From the NCBI GenBank assembly GCA_026415615.1, contig JAOAGT010000002.1, positions 372,001 to 436,000 on the forward strand: 64,000 bases of DNA, given 5' to 3'. The stretch is from Thermoleophilia bacterium. GTDB lineage: Bacteria; Actinomycetota; Thermoleophilia; RBG-16-64-13. The notes beneath the pieces are model-generated. The model ran no database searches. It was given only the letters and a program-made list of their open reading frames with translations, and had not been told where the DNA came from. Below are positions 16,783 through 25,568 of the stretch, one piece after another. The position numbers and the translations under genes are program-made. Every line of letters begins with the position of its first letter. The stretch's first letter is position 1.

Positions 16783-17229
16783 ATGGCTGAAGGACAGGGC
16801 GAGAGGTATGACGATTTAAGCGAGCGAATCCGGCGCGCTATTGCTACCGATAGCATGGTGCGCCTTTTTGGTATTGCGGTTGAAGAGGCGGGAGATAGCT
16901 ACACCCGGGTTTCGGCGGAGGTAAAGGAGGAGTTTCTCCAGCTTCATGGCCTAGCCCATGGTGCGTTCATTTTTGCCTTGATGGATGTGGCTTTCGCTCT
17001 TACGGTAAATGCCAAGAGTGACGCTGTAGCAGTACAGTGGAGCATAAGCCAGTTTCGCTCCGCCCGACTGGGCGAGAAGGTAGTGGCGGAATGTCGGCTT
17101 CTCCACTCTGGCCGCCGCCTTGTAGTGGTTGAGCTGCAGGCGCTTGGCCCGGGCAGCAAGCTGCTTGCCAAAGGACAAGCTACAGCGATACCAGTGGGGG
17201 ACACCCCGCCAGTGACAAGGCGTTGCTAG
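16783..17229 (+). CDS. PaaI-family hotdog thioesterase
   Basis: Start at 16783 (ATG GCT GAA) because GGGAGGGGG lies immediately upstream; an in-frame ATG at 16753 lacks one. About 148 residues, with the hotdog core LHGLAHGAFIFALMDVAFALTVNA (the HG of the HGG-type motif and the long central helix), SISQFRSARLGEKVVAECRL and GRRLVVVEL strands. The family hydrolyses acyl-CoA thioesters, often phenylacetyl- or hydroxyphenylacetyl-CoA, but the substrate here is not evident. The stop codon overlaps the stop of the convergent pncB gene within one CTAG. Confidence 0.85.
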   Translation: MAEGQGERYDDLSERIRRAIATDSMVRLFGIAVEEAGDSYTRVSAEVKEEFLQLHGLAHGAFIFALMDVAFALTVNAKSDAVAVQWSISQFRSARLGEKVVAECRLLHSGRRLVVVELQALGPGSKLLAKGQATAIPVGDTPPVTRRC

Positions 17230-18806
17230 CCTTGCTCCGCGGCCGGTCCAGGAGCAAGGACTCCCGGAGCTTTGCGCACCAGTTTGACTTTTTCTGCTGC
17301 CAAGCGGGGCGAGAGCCCCACTGCGTAGATTTCTGGATTGCGCAGCCGGCGCAACTCCTCAGGCAAAGATGCTACTTGGGCACGGGCACGGGCTCGAATC
17401 TCTTCCAGAGTGGGCAGTTGGACTATCCGCTTGCCTCCCCGCATGACTGGCTGCAACAAGTCCTCACAAGACGCTGCATCCCACACCGCCCGCAGAAACG
17501 AGAGGTCGTGGCGCTCAGCAAAAGGCACCGGCTTGGCGGGCTGGCCAGGATCGATTACATCGGGCGGCTCATCGGCCAGGCGAATAATGTCGGCAAGCGG
17601 ACGGCCGTGGTCGTCGTAATAGCGGACGACGCGCTTGCGTCCGGGGTCGGTCATCTTGGCTGGGTTCGAAGACAGCTTGATACGCGGCTCCCAGACTCCA
17701 TCTTCCCGCTGGACCGCCACCAGTTTGTAGACCCCGCCCAGAGCGGGGTGACTGGATGCGGTGATCAAATGTGTTCCCACGCCCCAAGAGTTGATGGGCG
17801 CCCCCTGTCTTTTGAGGTCAGCGATAAGGTCTTCGTCGAGCTCATTTGAAGCCACAATTAGCGGATCCTCAAACCCAGCCTCCGTAAACATTCGGTAGGC
17901 TGCCTTGCTTAGCCGCGCCAGGTCTCCCGAATCCAGTCTTATCGCCGCCCGCACTTTGCGGCCGGAATCCCTGAGTTCTTTGAAGACCTGAAGGGCATTG
18001 GGAAGCCCGGAGGTTAGGGTGTCATAGGTATCCACGAGTAAGATGGGATCTTCATAACATGCGGCGTAGGCTCGGAATGCCTCGATCTCACTATCAAAGC
18101 TCATAATCCAGGAATGAGCCTGTGTCCCACGCACGGGAATGCCGAAAAGCTTGCCAGCGAGCATATTCGAAGTGCTGTCGGCCCCGCCGATGTAGGCGGC
18201 CCGCGATCCACTCAACCCACCGTCGGGCCCGTGCGCCCGGCGAAGACCAAACTCGGCCAGATGGTCGTCGCCGCAGGCAAGGCGAATGCGGGCAGTCTTG
18301 GTAGCGATAAGGGTTTGGTAATTAAGAGCATTCAGCACCGCAGTTTCTATGAGCTGGGCTTGAATCAACGGACCTTCCACTTGCAGGATGGGCTCGTGCG
18401 GGAAGACTACGGTCCCTTCCGGAACCGCCTCGATGTCTACCTCGGGGCGAAAGTCCTTTAGATAGTCAAGAAAGCCAGGCTCGAAAATGCCGAGCCTCTC
18501 CAAGTACGCAAGATCCTGATCGGTGAAACGAAGGTTCTCAATAAGGTCAAGCAATTGCTCAAGACCAGCAGCAATAGCGAAGCCTGCGTGCGGGGGAAGC
18601 TCACGGAAAGTGTAGTTAAAGCAGGCAGGAAGGTCGCGCTGACCGGTTTTCCAGTAGCCTCCCATCATGGTGAGCTGGTAGAAATCTGTGAGCAGAGCCA
18701 AATCTTCTCGCCTGGCCCACCGCTGGGAAACGTCCAATTCTGGTCCAGTCAAATGCTGCTCTGCGCCGGTGATGTGCTGCTCGGCCGCGGTCATATGCTG
18801 CCTCAA
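17226..18806 (-). CDS. pncB: Nicotinate phosphoribosyltransferase
   Basis: A 526-residue enzyme of the NAPRTase family: nicotinate + PRPP + ATP to nicotinate mononucleotide. Diagnostic blocks are LLTDFYQLTMMGGYW (about 38-52), FRELPPHAGFAIAAG, AEFGLRRAHGPDGGL, GTQAHSW, IRLDSGDL (PRPP/phosphate site) and GVGTHLI. The length is slightly above the usual 430-490 because of N- and C-terminal extensions, including a repetitive AEQHITGAEQHLTGPEL head. Translation is coupled to pncA by an ATGA overlap, so the pair forms the deamidating NAD salvage branch from nicotinamide. Confidence 0.95.
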   Translation of the reverse strand: MRQHMTAAEQHITGAEQHLTGPELDVSQRWARREDLALLTDFYQLTMMGGYWKTGQRDLPACFNYTFRELPPHAGFAIAAGLEQLLDLIENLRFTDQDLAYLERLGIFEPGFLDYLKDFRPEVDIEAVPEGTVVFPHEPILQVEGPLIQAQLIETAVLNALNYQTLIATKTARIRLACGDDHLAEFGLRRAHGPDGGLSGSRAAYIGGADSTSNMLAGKLFGIPVRGTQAHSWIMSFDSEIEAFRAYAACYEDPILLVDTYDTLTSGLPNALQVFKELRDSGRKVRAAIRLDSGDLARLSKAAYRMFTEAGFEDPLIVASNELDEDLIADLKRQGAPINSWGVGTHLITASSHPALGGVYKLVAVQREDGVWEPRIKLSSNPAKMTDPGRKRVVRYYDDHGRPLADIIRLADEPPDVIDPGQPAKPVPFAERHDLSFLRAVWDAASCEDLLQPVMRGGKRIVQLPTLEEIRARARAQVASLPEELRRLRNPEIYAVGLSPRLAAEKVKLVRKAPGVLAPGPAAEQG

Positions 18807-19423
18807 TTAGCCGACAACTGGTCTGACCGGACTACAACTGCGCCTGCTTGCTCGAGTTCAGCTAGCGTCGCTCGAAAGCTCTCCTCGGTGATGCCCCGGA
18901 TGGCATCACTTATCACGTACACCGCAAATCCTGCTGCCAAGGCGTCAAGCGCCGTGTGCTTCACACAGTATTCGGCTGCAAGGCCGGTGACAAAGACTCG
19001 CTCTACTCCGTGAGCGCGCAGGAACTCTGCTAGGTCTAAATTCTCAAGCTGAAAAGCGCTGTACGCTTCGTGCCCGGGGTTATCCCCTTTGCTGACCAAT
19101 ATAGCGTTCATGGGAATTTCAAGGTCGGGATGCCAGGCAGCTCCCGGGGTTCCCTGCACGCAATGACGAGGCCATGAGCCATCCTTGTACTCGGGGGTAT
19201 CCGAGAAGCTGATGTGATTGGGTGGATGCCAGTCTCGTGTATAAACCCAGCGCTTGAACAAGGGCGCGAGCTGGTTAATGACAGGCACCACCTGATCGCC
19301 GTGGGGGACCGGCAAGCTACCGCCGGGACAAAAATCCCGTTGCACATCCACTACGATCAGCACGTCCTTGCTCCCGATCGGGATCAATCGTTCCTTGTCT
19401 GCGTTGCCCTTGCCCGCCATCAC
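18803..19423 (-). CDS. pncA: Nicotinamidase
   Basis: A 206-residue isochorismatase-fold amidase converting nicotinamide to nicotinate and ammonia. The catalytic triad is visible as D26 (LIVVDVQRDFCPGGSL), K112 (LVSKG) and C153 (GLAAEYCVKHTALDA). The metal-binding D64 and H66 (TRDWHPPNHISF) and the following WPRHCVQGTPGA loop are intact. It lies between serS and pncB in one leftward run and feeds nicotinate to PncB. Confidence 0.95.
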   Translation of the reverse strand: MMAGKGNADKERLIPIGSKDVLIVVDVQRDFCPGGSLPVPHGDQVVPVINQLAPLFKRWVYTRDWHPPNHISFSDTPEYKDGSWPRHCVQGTPGAAWHPDLEIPMNAILVSKGDNPGHEAYSAFQLENLDLAEFLRAHGVERVFVTGLAAEYCVKHTALDALAAGFAVYVISDAIRGITEESFRATLAELEQAGAVVVRSDQLSAN

Positions 19424-19442
19424 TGCCCCATGCTTGCTCGTG

Positions 19443-20744
19443 CTAGGTGTTGTGTGGGTCCCAAGCTTTGGGCCGGCCGAGGCGATCCATACCGAGCGGC
19501 ATAAAAGGCCGAAGTACCTCGGGAACCACTATTTCCCCCTCCCTCGTCTGGTAATTCTCCATGATAGCTATCATGGTGCGTCCCAGAGCAACTACGGTTC
19601 CGTTTAAGGTGTGCACCAAATAAGGACCGCCACTCTGGCCTTTGGCTCTAGTGCGCAAGCGTCTTGCCTGATAGTCGGTGCAGTTTGAACAGGAGGTGAC
19701 CTCGCGATACCGACCCTCGGACGGAAGCCAGGCCTCAAGGTCGTACTTCTTGGCAGCCGAAGCTCCTAGATCTCCGGCTGCGATGTTTACTGCCCTGTAG
19801 GGGATGCCTAGTTCCTGCAAGATTTCTTCCTGAATAGAAAGCATGAAATCGTGTTCTTCGCGGGAGTGTTCTGGATGGCAGAAGCTGAACATCTCCACCT
19901 TATCAAACTGGTGCACCCGAAAGATGCCCCTAGTGTCTTTGCCTGCCGCTCCGGCTTCGCGCCTAAAGCAGGTCGAATATCCCACATAGCGCAGAGGCAG
20001 GTCGTTCTCGTCCAAGATCTCATCCATGTGGAGGGCTGCAAGCGAGACCTCTGATGTGCCCACCAGGTTGAGCCCATCTGCCTCTACCCGGTAAACCTGG
20101 CTCATATCCGTCGGGAAAAAACCGGTTCCGTACATAGCTTCGTCTCGCACCAGCACGGGAACAATCACCGGCCTAAACCCCTTGCTGGACAGCTTCTCGA
20201 TCGCGTAGCGAACGAGGGCAAACTGCAGAAAGACAAGATCGCCTTTTAAGTAAGCAAACCGGCTCCCAGACGTACGGGCCGCGCGTTCAAGGTCAATGAA
20301 GTCGTGTAGCTCCCCAAGATCTAGGTGGTCTAGGACAGGAAAATCAAACTCCCGTGGGGTCCCCCAATGGCGCATCACTAGAGAGTTTTCCTCGCCTCCC
20401 TCGGGGGCGGTAGGATCAGGCAAATTAGGAACTCTTAGCAGCTCTTCCTCTAGTGCCGCCTCAATGTCTCTGACTTTGGCCTCAAGGGACTTGATCTCTT
20501 CTCCCACTGCCCTCATGGCCTCGATCTTGTCGGTTGCGTCTCCTCCTTGCCGCTTAATCTGCGCTATTTCTTCACTTACTTGATTACGCAGCGCTCTGCG
20601 GGCTTCGAGTATGCTCAGTGACTCTCTTCGCTCGCGATCCAGCTCGAGCAGGCGATCCAACGCATCCTCAGCTTTGGAGCCGCGACGGCGAAGGGCGGCG
20701 CGCACTGCATCGGGGTTGCTGCGAATCAACTTGATATCGAGCAC
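19443..20744 (-). CDS. serS: Seryl-tRNA synthetase
   Basis: Start at 20744 (GTG) chosen because GAGGAGG lies eight bases upstream and the product then opens with the canonical LDIKLIRSNPDAVR; upstream in-frame codons would add an atypical head. About 433 residues, the usual bacterial length. N-terminal coiled-coil arm (residues about 30-110) for tRNA-Ser binding, then the class II catalytic core with motif 2 (CFRREAGAAGKDTRGIFRVHQF), TSEVSLAALH and motif 3 (NGTVVALGRTMIAIMENYQ). It lies in a run with pheA upstream and pncA downstream. Confidence 0.95.
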   Translation of the reverse strand: MLDIKLIRSNPDAVRAALRRRGSKAEDALDRLLELDRERRESLSILEARRALRNQVSEEIAQIKRQGGDATDKIEAMRAVGEEIKSLEAKVRDIEAALEEELLRVPNLPDPTAPEGGEENSLVMRHWGTPREFDFPVLDHLDLGELHDFIDLERAARTSGSRFAYLKGDLVFLQFALVRYAIEKLSSKGFRPVIVPVLVRDEAMYGTGFFPTDMSQVYRVEADGLNLVGTSEVSLAALHMDEILDENDLPLRYVGYSTCFRREAGAAGKDTRGIFRVHQFDKVEMFSFCHPEHSREEHDFMLSIQEEILQELGIPYRAVNIAAGDLGASAAKKYDLEAWLPSEGRYREVTSCSNCTDYQARRLRTRAKGQSGGPYLVHTLNGTVVALGRTMIAIMENYQTREGEIVVPEVLRPFMPLGMDRLGRPKAWDPHNT

Positions 20745-20783
20745 CGAGAACCTCCTCTTTGGTCTCGACAGCGCCTGAGTCAA

Positions 20784-21728
20784 CTAGCGACTACGTACCA
20801 ATGGCCGGCCCACCGGGTAACTGCCGAGCACAGTCAGGCGGGGCAGCTTGCAGTTGAGACAGCGAAGCGCGTCGGCTACGGCGGGGTCCACAATCTTGCC
20901 TTCCATGTCGACTATGAAGATGTAGTCTCCTAACCGGCGCTTCGAGGGCCGAGACTCGATCTTGGTCAAATTGATATGGCGAAAGGCAAACTCTTGCAAA
21001 ATCAGAAGCAAAGCTCCTGGCTGATCGGTGATTATCTCGCATACCACCGATGTCTTGTATGGCTCAAACCAGTCTTGCCGCTCTCGCTGTCGAGCCAAGA
21101 ACACGAACCGAGTTTCGTTGTCTTCGTGATCCTCAATGTTTGATTCTAGAACCACGCACCCGTACTTAGCTCCTGCCAGCCGGGTTCCGATGGCCGCCCA
21201 TGGTTCCGAAGACGAGGCTACTTTCTCGACGGCGTTAGCAGTTGAGTTGGCTGCTTCTATCTCTCGACCGGGAAGGTTACGTCTAAGCCAACCGCGACAT
21301 TGGGCGGTAGCATGCGGGTGCGAGATAACCCGAGTGATTTGCTCAAGAGTCACTCCGGGACGAGCTAGTAAGCAATGGCTAATGGGGTGCCTTATTTCCC
21401 GCACGATCTGGAGGTTGTCGACTTCGTGGGCAAGCATGTCCACGGTTGCTGACACCGAACCCTCGATAGAGTTTTCGATGGGCACGAGCGCGCAGTCCAC
21501 CTCGCCAGTGGACACCGCTTCAATGGTCTCCTGAGTAGAGGGGTAAGGTATGAATTCGCGCAGTTCACCAGACGGGGTGCGTTCGTCAATGTTGGCGCGC
21601 AAAGCCTCCTCTGTAAAAGTACCGCTCGGGCCAAGGAAGCCGATGCTTTTTGCTGCAACCGGCAGAGGATAGCTAAGTGAAGAGGTTGCCCACCGGGGTA
21701 AATCGGGTCTACTACGCTCGCAACTCAC
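20784..21728 (-). CDS. pheA: Prephenate dehydratase
   Basis: A 314-residue monofunctional enzyme: prephenate to phenylpyruvate in phenylalanine synthesis. It has GFLGPSGTFTEEAL near the N-terminus, STQETIEAV, LVPIENSIEGSV and the catalytic T206-R207-F208 (DNETRFVFLA). The C-terminal ACT regulatory domain (about 222-300) includes the phenylalanine-binding ESRPSK motif, so feedback inhibition by Phe is expected. No chorismate mutase domain is present. The start overlaps the stop of the DUF4446 gene (ATGA). Confidence 0.95.
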   Translation of the reverse strand: MSCERSRPDLPRWATSSLSYPLPVAAKSIGFLGPSGTFTEEALRANIDERTPSGELREFIPYPSTQETIEAVSTGEVDCALVPIENSIEGSVSATVDMLAHEVDNLQIVREIRHPISHCLLARPGVTLEQITRVISHPHATAQCRGWLRRNLPGREIEAANSTANAVEKVASSSEPWAAIGTRLAGAKYGCVVLESNIEDHEDNETRFVFLARQRERQDWFEPYKTSVVCEIITDQPGALLLILQEFAFRHINLTKIESRPSKRRLGDYIFIVDMEGKIVDPAVADALRCLNCKLPRLTVLGSYPVGRPLVRSR

Positions 21729-22567
21729 GAAGTTCCCTCCTCGGTGTCGAGCTTTGAGTTCTGCTCTTTGATATTAGGCTCCTCGCTAGCCCTCTTCACT
21801 TGAGTGACAGCCTTTCTCCGCTCATGTATAAACCGTTCAGCCATACTGACGGGTGAGGGAGTTGTGGGCTGTTCCCAGCCTCTGGCTGAAGGCACCACTG
21901 TCTCTTCTACGTCGGGGAGGCCCCGCCGCCGGCGCCAGCGATTCTCCCGGGCCACCTCGCGTTCTTCGTCTTTACGGGTTCCGGGAATCCCCAAAGCTAT
22001 AGGAGTTCCTTCTGGGAAGAAGGGCTCTTCGTCTTCAGCTTCGGTCCGCGAGAGGTCTAGGCTCTTGCTTGGGCGCGGCCGGATCACAAAAGGAGCATTG
22101 CCGCGCGCCTGATTGATTGCCTCAATTTCTTCCGGAGCAAGCGGAATGTCGGGCTCTCCATCCTTTACGATCTTGACGTATGTGCGGGCAAAATCGCGGC
22201 TCACTACGGTAGTCATGATTACTCCGTCACCAGCTGAGTTAAGAAAAGCCATGGCGGTGCTTTGCCGTCCGCCCATCTCGTCCAATGCGTCAAACCGCAC
22301 AACGCCAACTCGCGAAAGGCACTTGTCAATACGCACGTCATGGTCCCGGGCGGCCAGCGCTAGATCTTCAACCGCCACCCGCATATTGGCGATTTTCTCG
22401 TCCAAGGAAGCCACGTGTTCAACTATGTCAGTGTTTCCCCGCGAACCAAGGATTACGCGCTGCTTGCGCTGGTACTGCAGGAGCCGCCAGTAGGTGAGAA
22501 CAAGCCCGCAACCGGCAAGGACAGCCAGAGCGATAGCCACTATGGATAAGATTTCAAAAGCTTGCAC
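21725..22567 (-). CDS. DUF4446 family membrane-anchored protein
   Basis: One N-terminal membrane helix (about 5-27, LSIVAIALAVLAGCGLVLTYW), a coiled segment, then the DUF4446 core. In that core VVRFDALDEMGGRQSTAMAFLNSAGDGVIMTT and VSRDFARTYVKIVKDGE lead to LAPEEIEAINQA. A long charged, probably disordered C-terminal tail (about residues 160-280) is unusual, as many family members end soon after the core. The family is widespread in Firmicutes and Actinomycetota and has no established function. Confidence 0.8.
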   Translation of the reverse strand: MQAFEILSIVAIALAVLAGCGLVLTYWRLLQYQRKQRVILGSRGNTDIVEHVASLDEKIANMRVAVEDLALAARDHDVRIDKCLSRVGVVRFDALDEMGGRQSTAMAFLNSAGDGVIMTTVVSRDFARTYVKIVKDGEPDIPLAPEEIEAINQARGNAPFVIRPRPSKSLDLSRTEAEDEEPFFPEGTPIALGIPGTRKDEEREVARENRWRRRRGLPDVEETVVPSARGWEQPTTPSPVSMAERFIHERRKAVTQVKRASEEPNIKEQNSKLDTEEGTS

Positions 22568-22587
22568 CGAGCCTGCCTCCGGGCGTG

Positions 22588-23670
22588 TTAGAGCTTAAAG
22601 ATGACATTTGCTTCGATTATGTTGTTCTTGCTGTACTTCTCTTCAGGAACAGGGCCCACTTTTACACGTAGCAGCGCAACTTCGCCGTAGGGGGCCGGGT
22701 CTATGCCCTTCACTTTAACTACGGTTTGGGTCTTAGCTTTCAGCTGGGGAATCGTCACCGTGACACTCTGTGGCTCCGTAGAGGAAGAGGTGCGGAGAGT
22801 AACCACCACCGGTACATCTTTTTCGTCCACATTGCCCTGATTTTCCACTGTGACCTCAAAAGCCAGGTCAGCGCTGGAGGTCAGATTAAAAGTGCCTCCG
22901 GCGGTTATTTCTTTTTCATCCGGAAGAGCCACCACCTTTTTTACTGCCACACCACGGACAGTCTGGAGACTACCTGCGCTCTTAAGACCCGCCAGCACAT
23001 CCAGCACTTCTGCTGTGGAATCTAAGTCGGGGTCAGAGAAGAACTTGCTCTCCGGTATGGTGACTCCGCTAATTTCTCTCTCTGCGAGCACTGCTCTGGC
23101 TTTAGGGATGAAGAGCTCCTGGTACAAGAAGTCCGAAGTAGTAAGGTAGCGTAAGGCATGTGAGATCTGCTCGCTCGCTACCTCGGTATCCTCTACTTCA
23201 AGCGCGCTTAAGATTGCAGGCTTGAGCTCGGCCATGCCCATCTGCCGAAAGTTCATCACCAACAGGAAATACTGGTGCACCCCTTGCTCTGCGAGACTCT
23301 TGGGCGGCTCCACTTCTTCTGCTTTGATCTGCAATCTTTCTGAAGCAGCAGCCAAGTTCTCCAGCCTGCTCTGAATCTCCATGCGGCTGATATCTCCTGG
23401 GTTGGTGAGGAGCTGCTCAAGTTCAGAGCCGACGGCGTCGGACTGTTTAAGAATCTCAGCCAGGGAAGTCACGTACCGCTGAAACTCGGCCACCTCCCCA
23501 CCGTGTGACGCGCTACGCACGGCAAAGACAATTACCACCACCAGGATGATGACTATCGCAAGGCCAAGCAGCAGGCGAGGAAGCGACTTTGGCATGGTTG
23601 CTCTGGGACGACGACTTCTTGCGCCCCTGGCGGGTCCGTCTTGAGTGATATCTATATCGTCCTGAGCCAT
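22588..23670 (-). CDS. Membrane-anchored extracytoplasmic protein with CARDB-like domain
   Basis: 360 residues: a basic cytoplasmic head (RGARSRRPRATMPK), one membrane helix (about 30-50), a helical extracytoplasmic domain (about 55-235), and a C-terminal beta-sandwich region starting LAFEVTVENQGNVDEKDVPV. The latter has the N-QGN-D-V pattern of CARDB adhesion-like domains (Ig fold) and ends in KYSKNNIIEANVIF. No family is recognised for the helical part. The gene starts the leftward run with the DUF4446 gene 20 bases downstream, which suggests a shared envelope role. Confidence 0.65.
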   Translation of the reverse strand: MAQDDIDITQDGPARGARSRRPRATMPKSLPRLLLGLAIVIILVVVIVFAVRSASHGGEVAEFQRYVTSLAEILKQSDAVGSELEQLLTNPGDISRMEIQSRLENLAAASERLQIKAEEVEPPKSLAEQGVHQYFLLVMNFRQMGMAELKPAILSALEVEDTEVASEQISHALRYLTTSDFLYQELFIPKARAVLAEREISGVTIPESKFFSDPDLDSTAEVLDVLAGLKSAGSLQTVRGVAVKKVVALPDEKEITAGGTFNLTSSADLAFEVTVENQGNVDEKDVPVVVTLRTSSSTEPQSVTVTIPQLKAKTQTVVKVKGIDPAPYGEVALLRVKVGPVPEEKYSKNNIIEANVIFKL

Positions 23671-23703
23671 CTATCGTCGGGTAACCTAGCGGAAAACAAA
23701 TAG

Positions 23704-23787
23704 TGGGCGAGGGGGGACTTGAACCCCCACGAGCGTAAGCTCACTAGACCCTGAATCTAGCGCGTCTGCCAATTCCGCCACTCGCCC
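23704..23787 (-). tRNA. tRNA-Leu(CAG)
   Basis: Acceptor stem GGGCGAG pairs with CTCGCCC, discriminator A, no encoded CCA. The D-arm is of the leucine type (TGGCGGAATTGGCAGACGC). The anticodon loop TTCAGGG gives CAG. A class II variable arm and T-arm GGTTCAAGTCC follow. A TATACT -10 box lies just upstream on the minus strand (23805-23800). Confidence 0.95.
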
Positions 23788-23799
23788 AGACTGTCCTGG

Positions 23800-23821
23800 A
23801 GTATAGCACACCGGATATACT
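23800..23821. promoter_or_regulatory. Back-to-back -10 boxes for tRNA-Leu and the kinase gene
   Basis: AGTATA at 23800-23805 is TATACT on the minus strand, 12 bases from the tRNA 5' end. TATACT at 23816-23821 on the plus strand lies eight bases before the kinase ATG at 23830. That ATG has no Shine-Dalgarno sequence, so the kinase mRNA is probably leaderless. Clear -35 boxes were not found. Confidence 0.55.
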
Positions 23822-23829
23822 GGGCTGGT

Positions 23830-25539
23830 ATGACCGATTCCGCGCTTTTACTGGGTCGATATCGGGTTGTGCGCAAGCTGGGCAGCGGGGCCTTTGCTAC
23901 CGTCTACTTGGCCGACGACCTTAAGATGGGTCGGCCGGTGGCAATTAAGGTAGTGGAGCACGCGGCAGACGTCGAAGACCGCGTAATTCGCGAAGCCCAG
24001 GCTGCAGCCAAACTAAGCCATCCCCACATCTTGACCGTTTACGAGATGGTGCGGGAGCCCGAGCGGACGTATTTGATCACCGAGTACATTCAGGGAAGAA
24101 CTCTCCGGGATCATTACCGAGATCAGACTCTTACCGACCTGGACCTGGTTGAGATTGGTGTCCAACTCTGTCGGGCCCTCGAGCACGCCCACCGTCGTGG
24201 AGTAGTGCATCGTGACATCAAGCCTGAGAACATCATGCTCGTTGAGGGTGACGCCATTGATGTGCGGCTAATGGACTTTGGTGTGGCTCAGTTGGAAGAC
24301 CGGGTCTCCATAACCCTGGACGGCGACTTGGTAGGGACCCTGGCCTACATGTCACCGGAGCAGATCGAGGGCAAAACCGTTGACTCCCGGAGTGACATCT
24401 ACTCTTTGGCCTTGACGCTCTACGAAGGCTTCACTCAGAAGAATCCTCGCCGAGGAAGAAAGCTAAGGGAACTGCTGCGCGACATGTCCCGACCCAACAT
24501 TCCTCCTCTGGTGGAAAACCGACCAGATCTTCCCCTTGAGCTCTCTGAAGTGCTTGAGCGGGCGATGGCGGAGGACCGGTATGTACGCCCTGACGCAGCT
24601 CAGCTAGGACGCGCACTCGCTAGGGTGAGCAAACTGATGCCTGAGCCGGACATCCCTGCGCGAGGCACTGCGGAGCAATTGGCCACCCGGGTCAAGAGGA
24701 GACTAAAGGTGCCTGTTGCTGCGCGGGAGCGGTTTGTTTTCATGGGGCAGAGGGTAGCCAGCGGGGCCTTTGCGCTTTGCTGCCTAATTTATGTCTTACC
24801 GCGGGTACCCTTCTATCCTGCGGCTTGGATTACTCCCATGGTGGCCGGGGTGAGCTTCCTTGCCTTGCTTTGGCCCTTCGGCGGGGGCACGGTGGCTCTT
24901 GCTGTCCTTGCACCTCCCATGTTTGCATCGGGTGTCGGGTGGGGAGTGATATACAGCGTTCTAGCGGCTCTTAGTATGGGACTGCTTTGGTGGCGGCGAA
25001 AGGAATGGGCTGTTCTCTTGCCAGGGGCAGCGTTGGTGTTGGCGCCCTGGGGACTAGGTCTTGCTCTGGCGCCCCTGGCGGGAGCTGGTCTGCGTCGCTG
25101 GGGTCCCTGGGTCGGGTTCCTACACGGGCTGTTGCTTGCTTGCGCAGGAGGTCTTGCTGGCTGGGAGCTGCTCCCGTACAGCTATACGCCGAGTCCGGGA
25201 CCGGTGCTTGAGGCTGTAAGTCACGCTGTATCCCCGGTGACGGTATTCCTTGAGCTAGCCAGACTGCTTGACCGTCGTCCAGAGCTAGCTTTGCAGATCC
25301 TCCTCCTTACTGTTTTTTCGTTCCCTTTCTACCTGCTCGTGGGGAAATCGTTTGTGCGGCGGGTTTGGGGGGCATCCATTTACCTTGTTTGCATCTTGGC
25401 TGGCTGGGTCGTCGGGCCGCTCTTGCTCTACGGTGCGCCGATAGAGCTCGGGCGTTTTCTCGTGGCCTATGCGGCCTGCGCTATAATGACCTACCTGGCG
25501 GCTTTGCTTACGCCGACGGAGCGCGCGGGCACTCTGTAA
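23830..25539 (+). CDS. Ser/Thr protein kinase with polytopic membrane domain
   Basis: 569 residues. The kinase domain (about 8-275) is complete: glycine loop KLGSGAFATVYLA, VAIKV Lys, catalytic HRDIKPEN, DFG, and activation-segment GTLAYMSPEQ. Residues about 300-565 hold some eight hydrophobic helices with no PASTA repeats, unlike the PASTA kinase at the other end of this cluster. It occupies the place of a second kinase (PknA-like) in the actinobacterial fha-pstP-rodA-pbpA-pknB locus, but here it is placed first. It may sense a membrane or lipid signal; FHA proteins and a PP2C phosphatase follow directly. Probably translated from a leaderless transcript. Confidence 0.9.
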   Translation: MTDSALLLGRYRVVRKLGSGAFATVYLADDLKMGRPVAIKVVEHAADVEDRVIREAQAAAKLSHPHILTVYEMVREPERTYLITEYIQGRTLRDHYRDQTLTDLDLVEIGVQLCRALEHAHRRGVVHRDIKPENIMLVEGDAIDVRLMDFGVAQLEDRVSITLDGDLVGTLAYMSPEQIEGKTVDSRSDIYSLALTLYEGFTQKNPRRGRKLRELLRDMSRPNIPPLVENRPDLPLELSEVLERAMAEDRYVRPDAAQLGRALARVSKLMPEPDIPARGTAEQLATRVKRRLKVPVAARERFVFMGQRVASGAFALCCLIYVLPRVPFYPAAWITPMVAGVSFLALLWPFGGGTVALAVLAPPMFASGVGWGVIYSVLAALSMGLLWWRRKEWAVLLPGAALVLAPWGLGLALAPLAGAGLRRWGPWVGFLHGLLLACAGGLAGWELLPYSYTPSPGPVLEAVSHAVSPVTVFLELARLLDRRPELALQILLLTVFSFPFYLLVGKSFVRRVWGASIYLVCILAGWVVGPLLLYGAPIELGRFLVAYAACAIMTYLAALLTPTERAGTL

Positions 25540-25568
25540 GATCAGGCAACCACTTGCGAGGCTAGAGC

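Noticed and set aside
16461-16856. Leftward frame with a ten-residue repeat (HGARLWP type).
   Set aside because: It is only the translation of the 30-bp DNA repeat; no start signal, no domain, and it runs into the thioesterase gene on the other strand.
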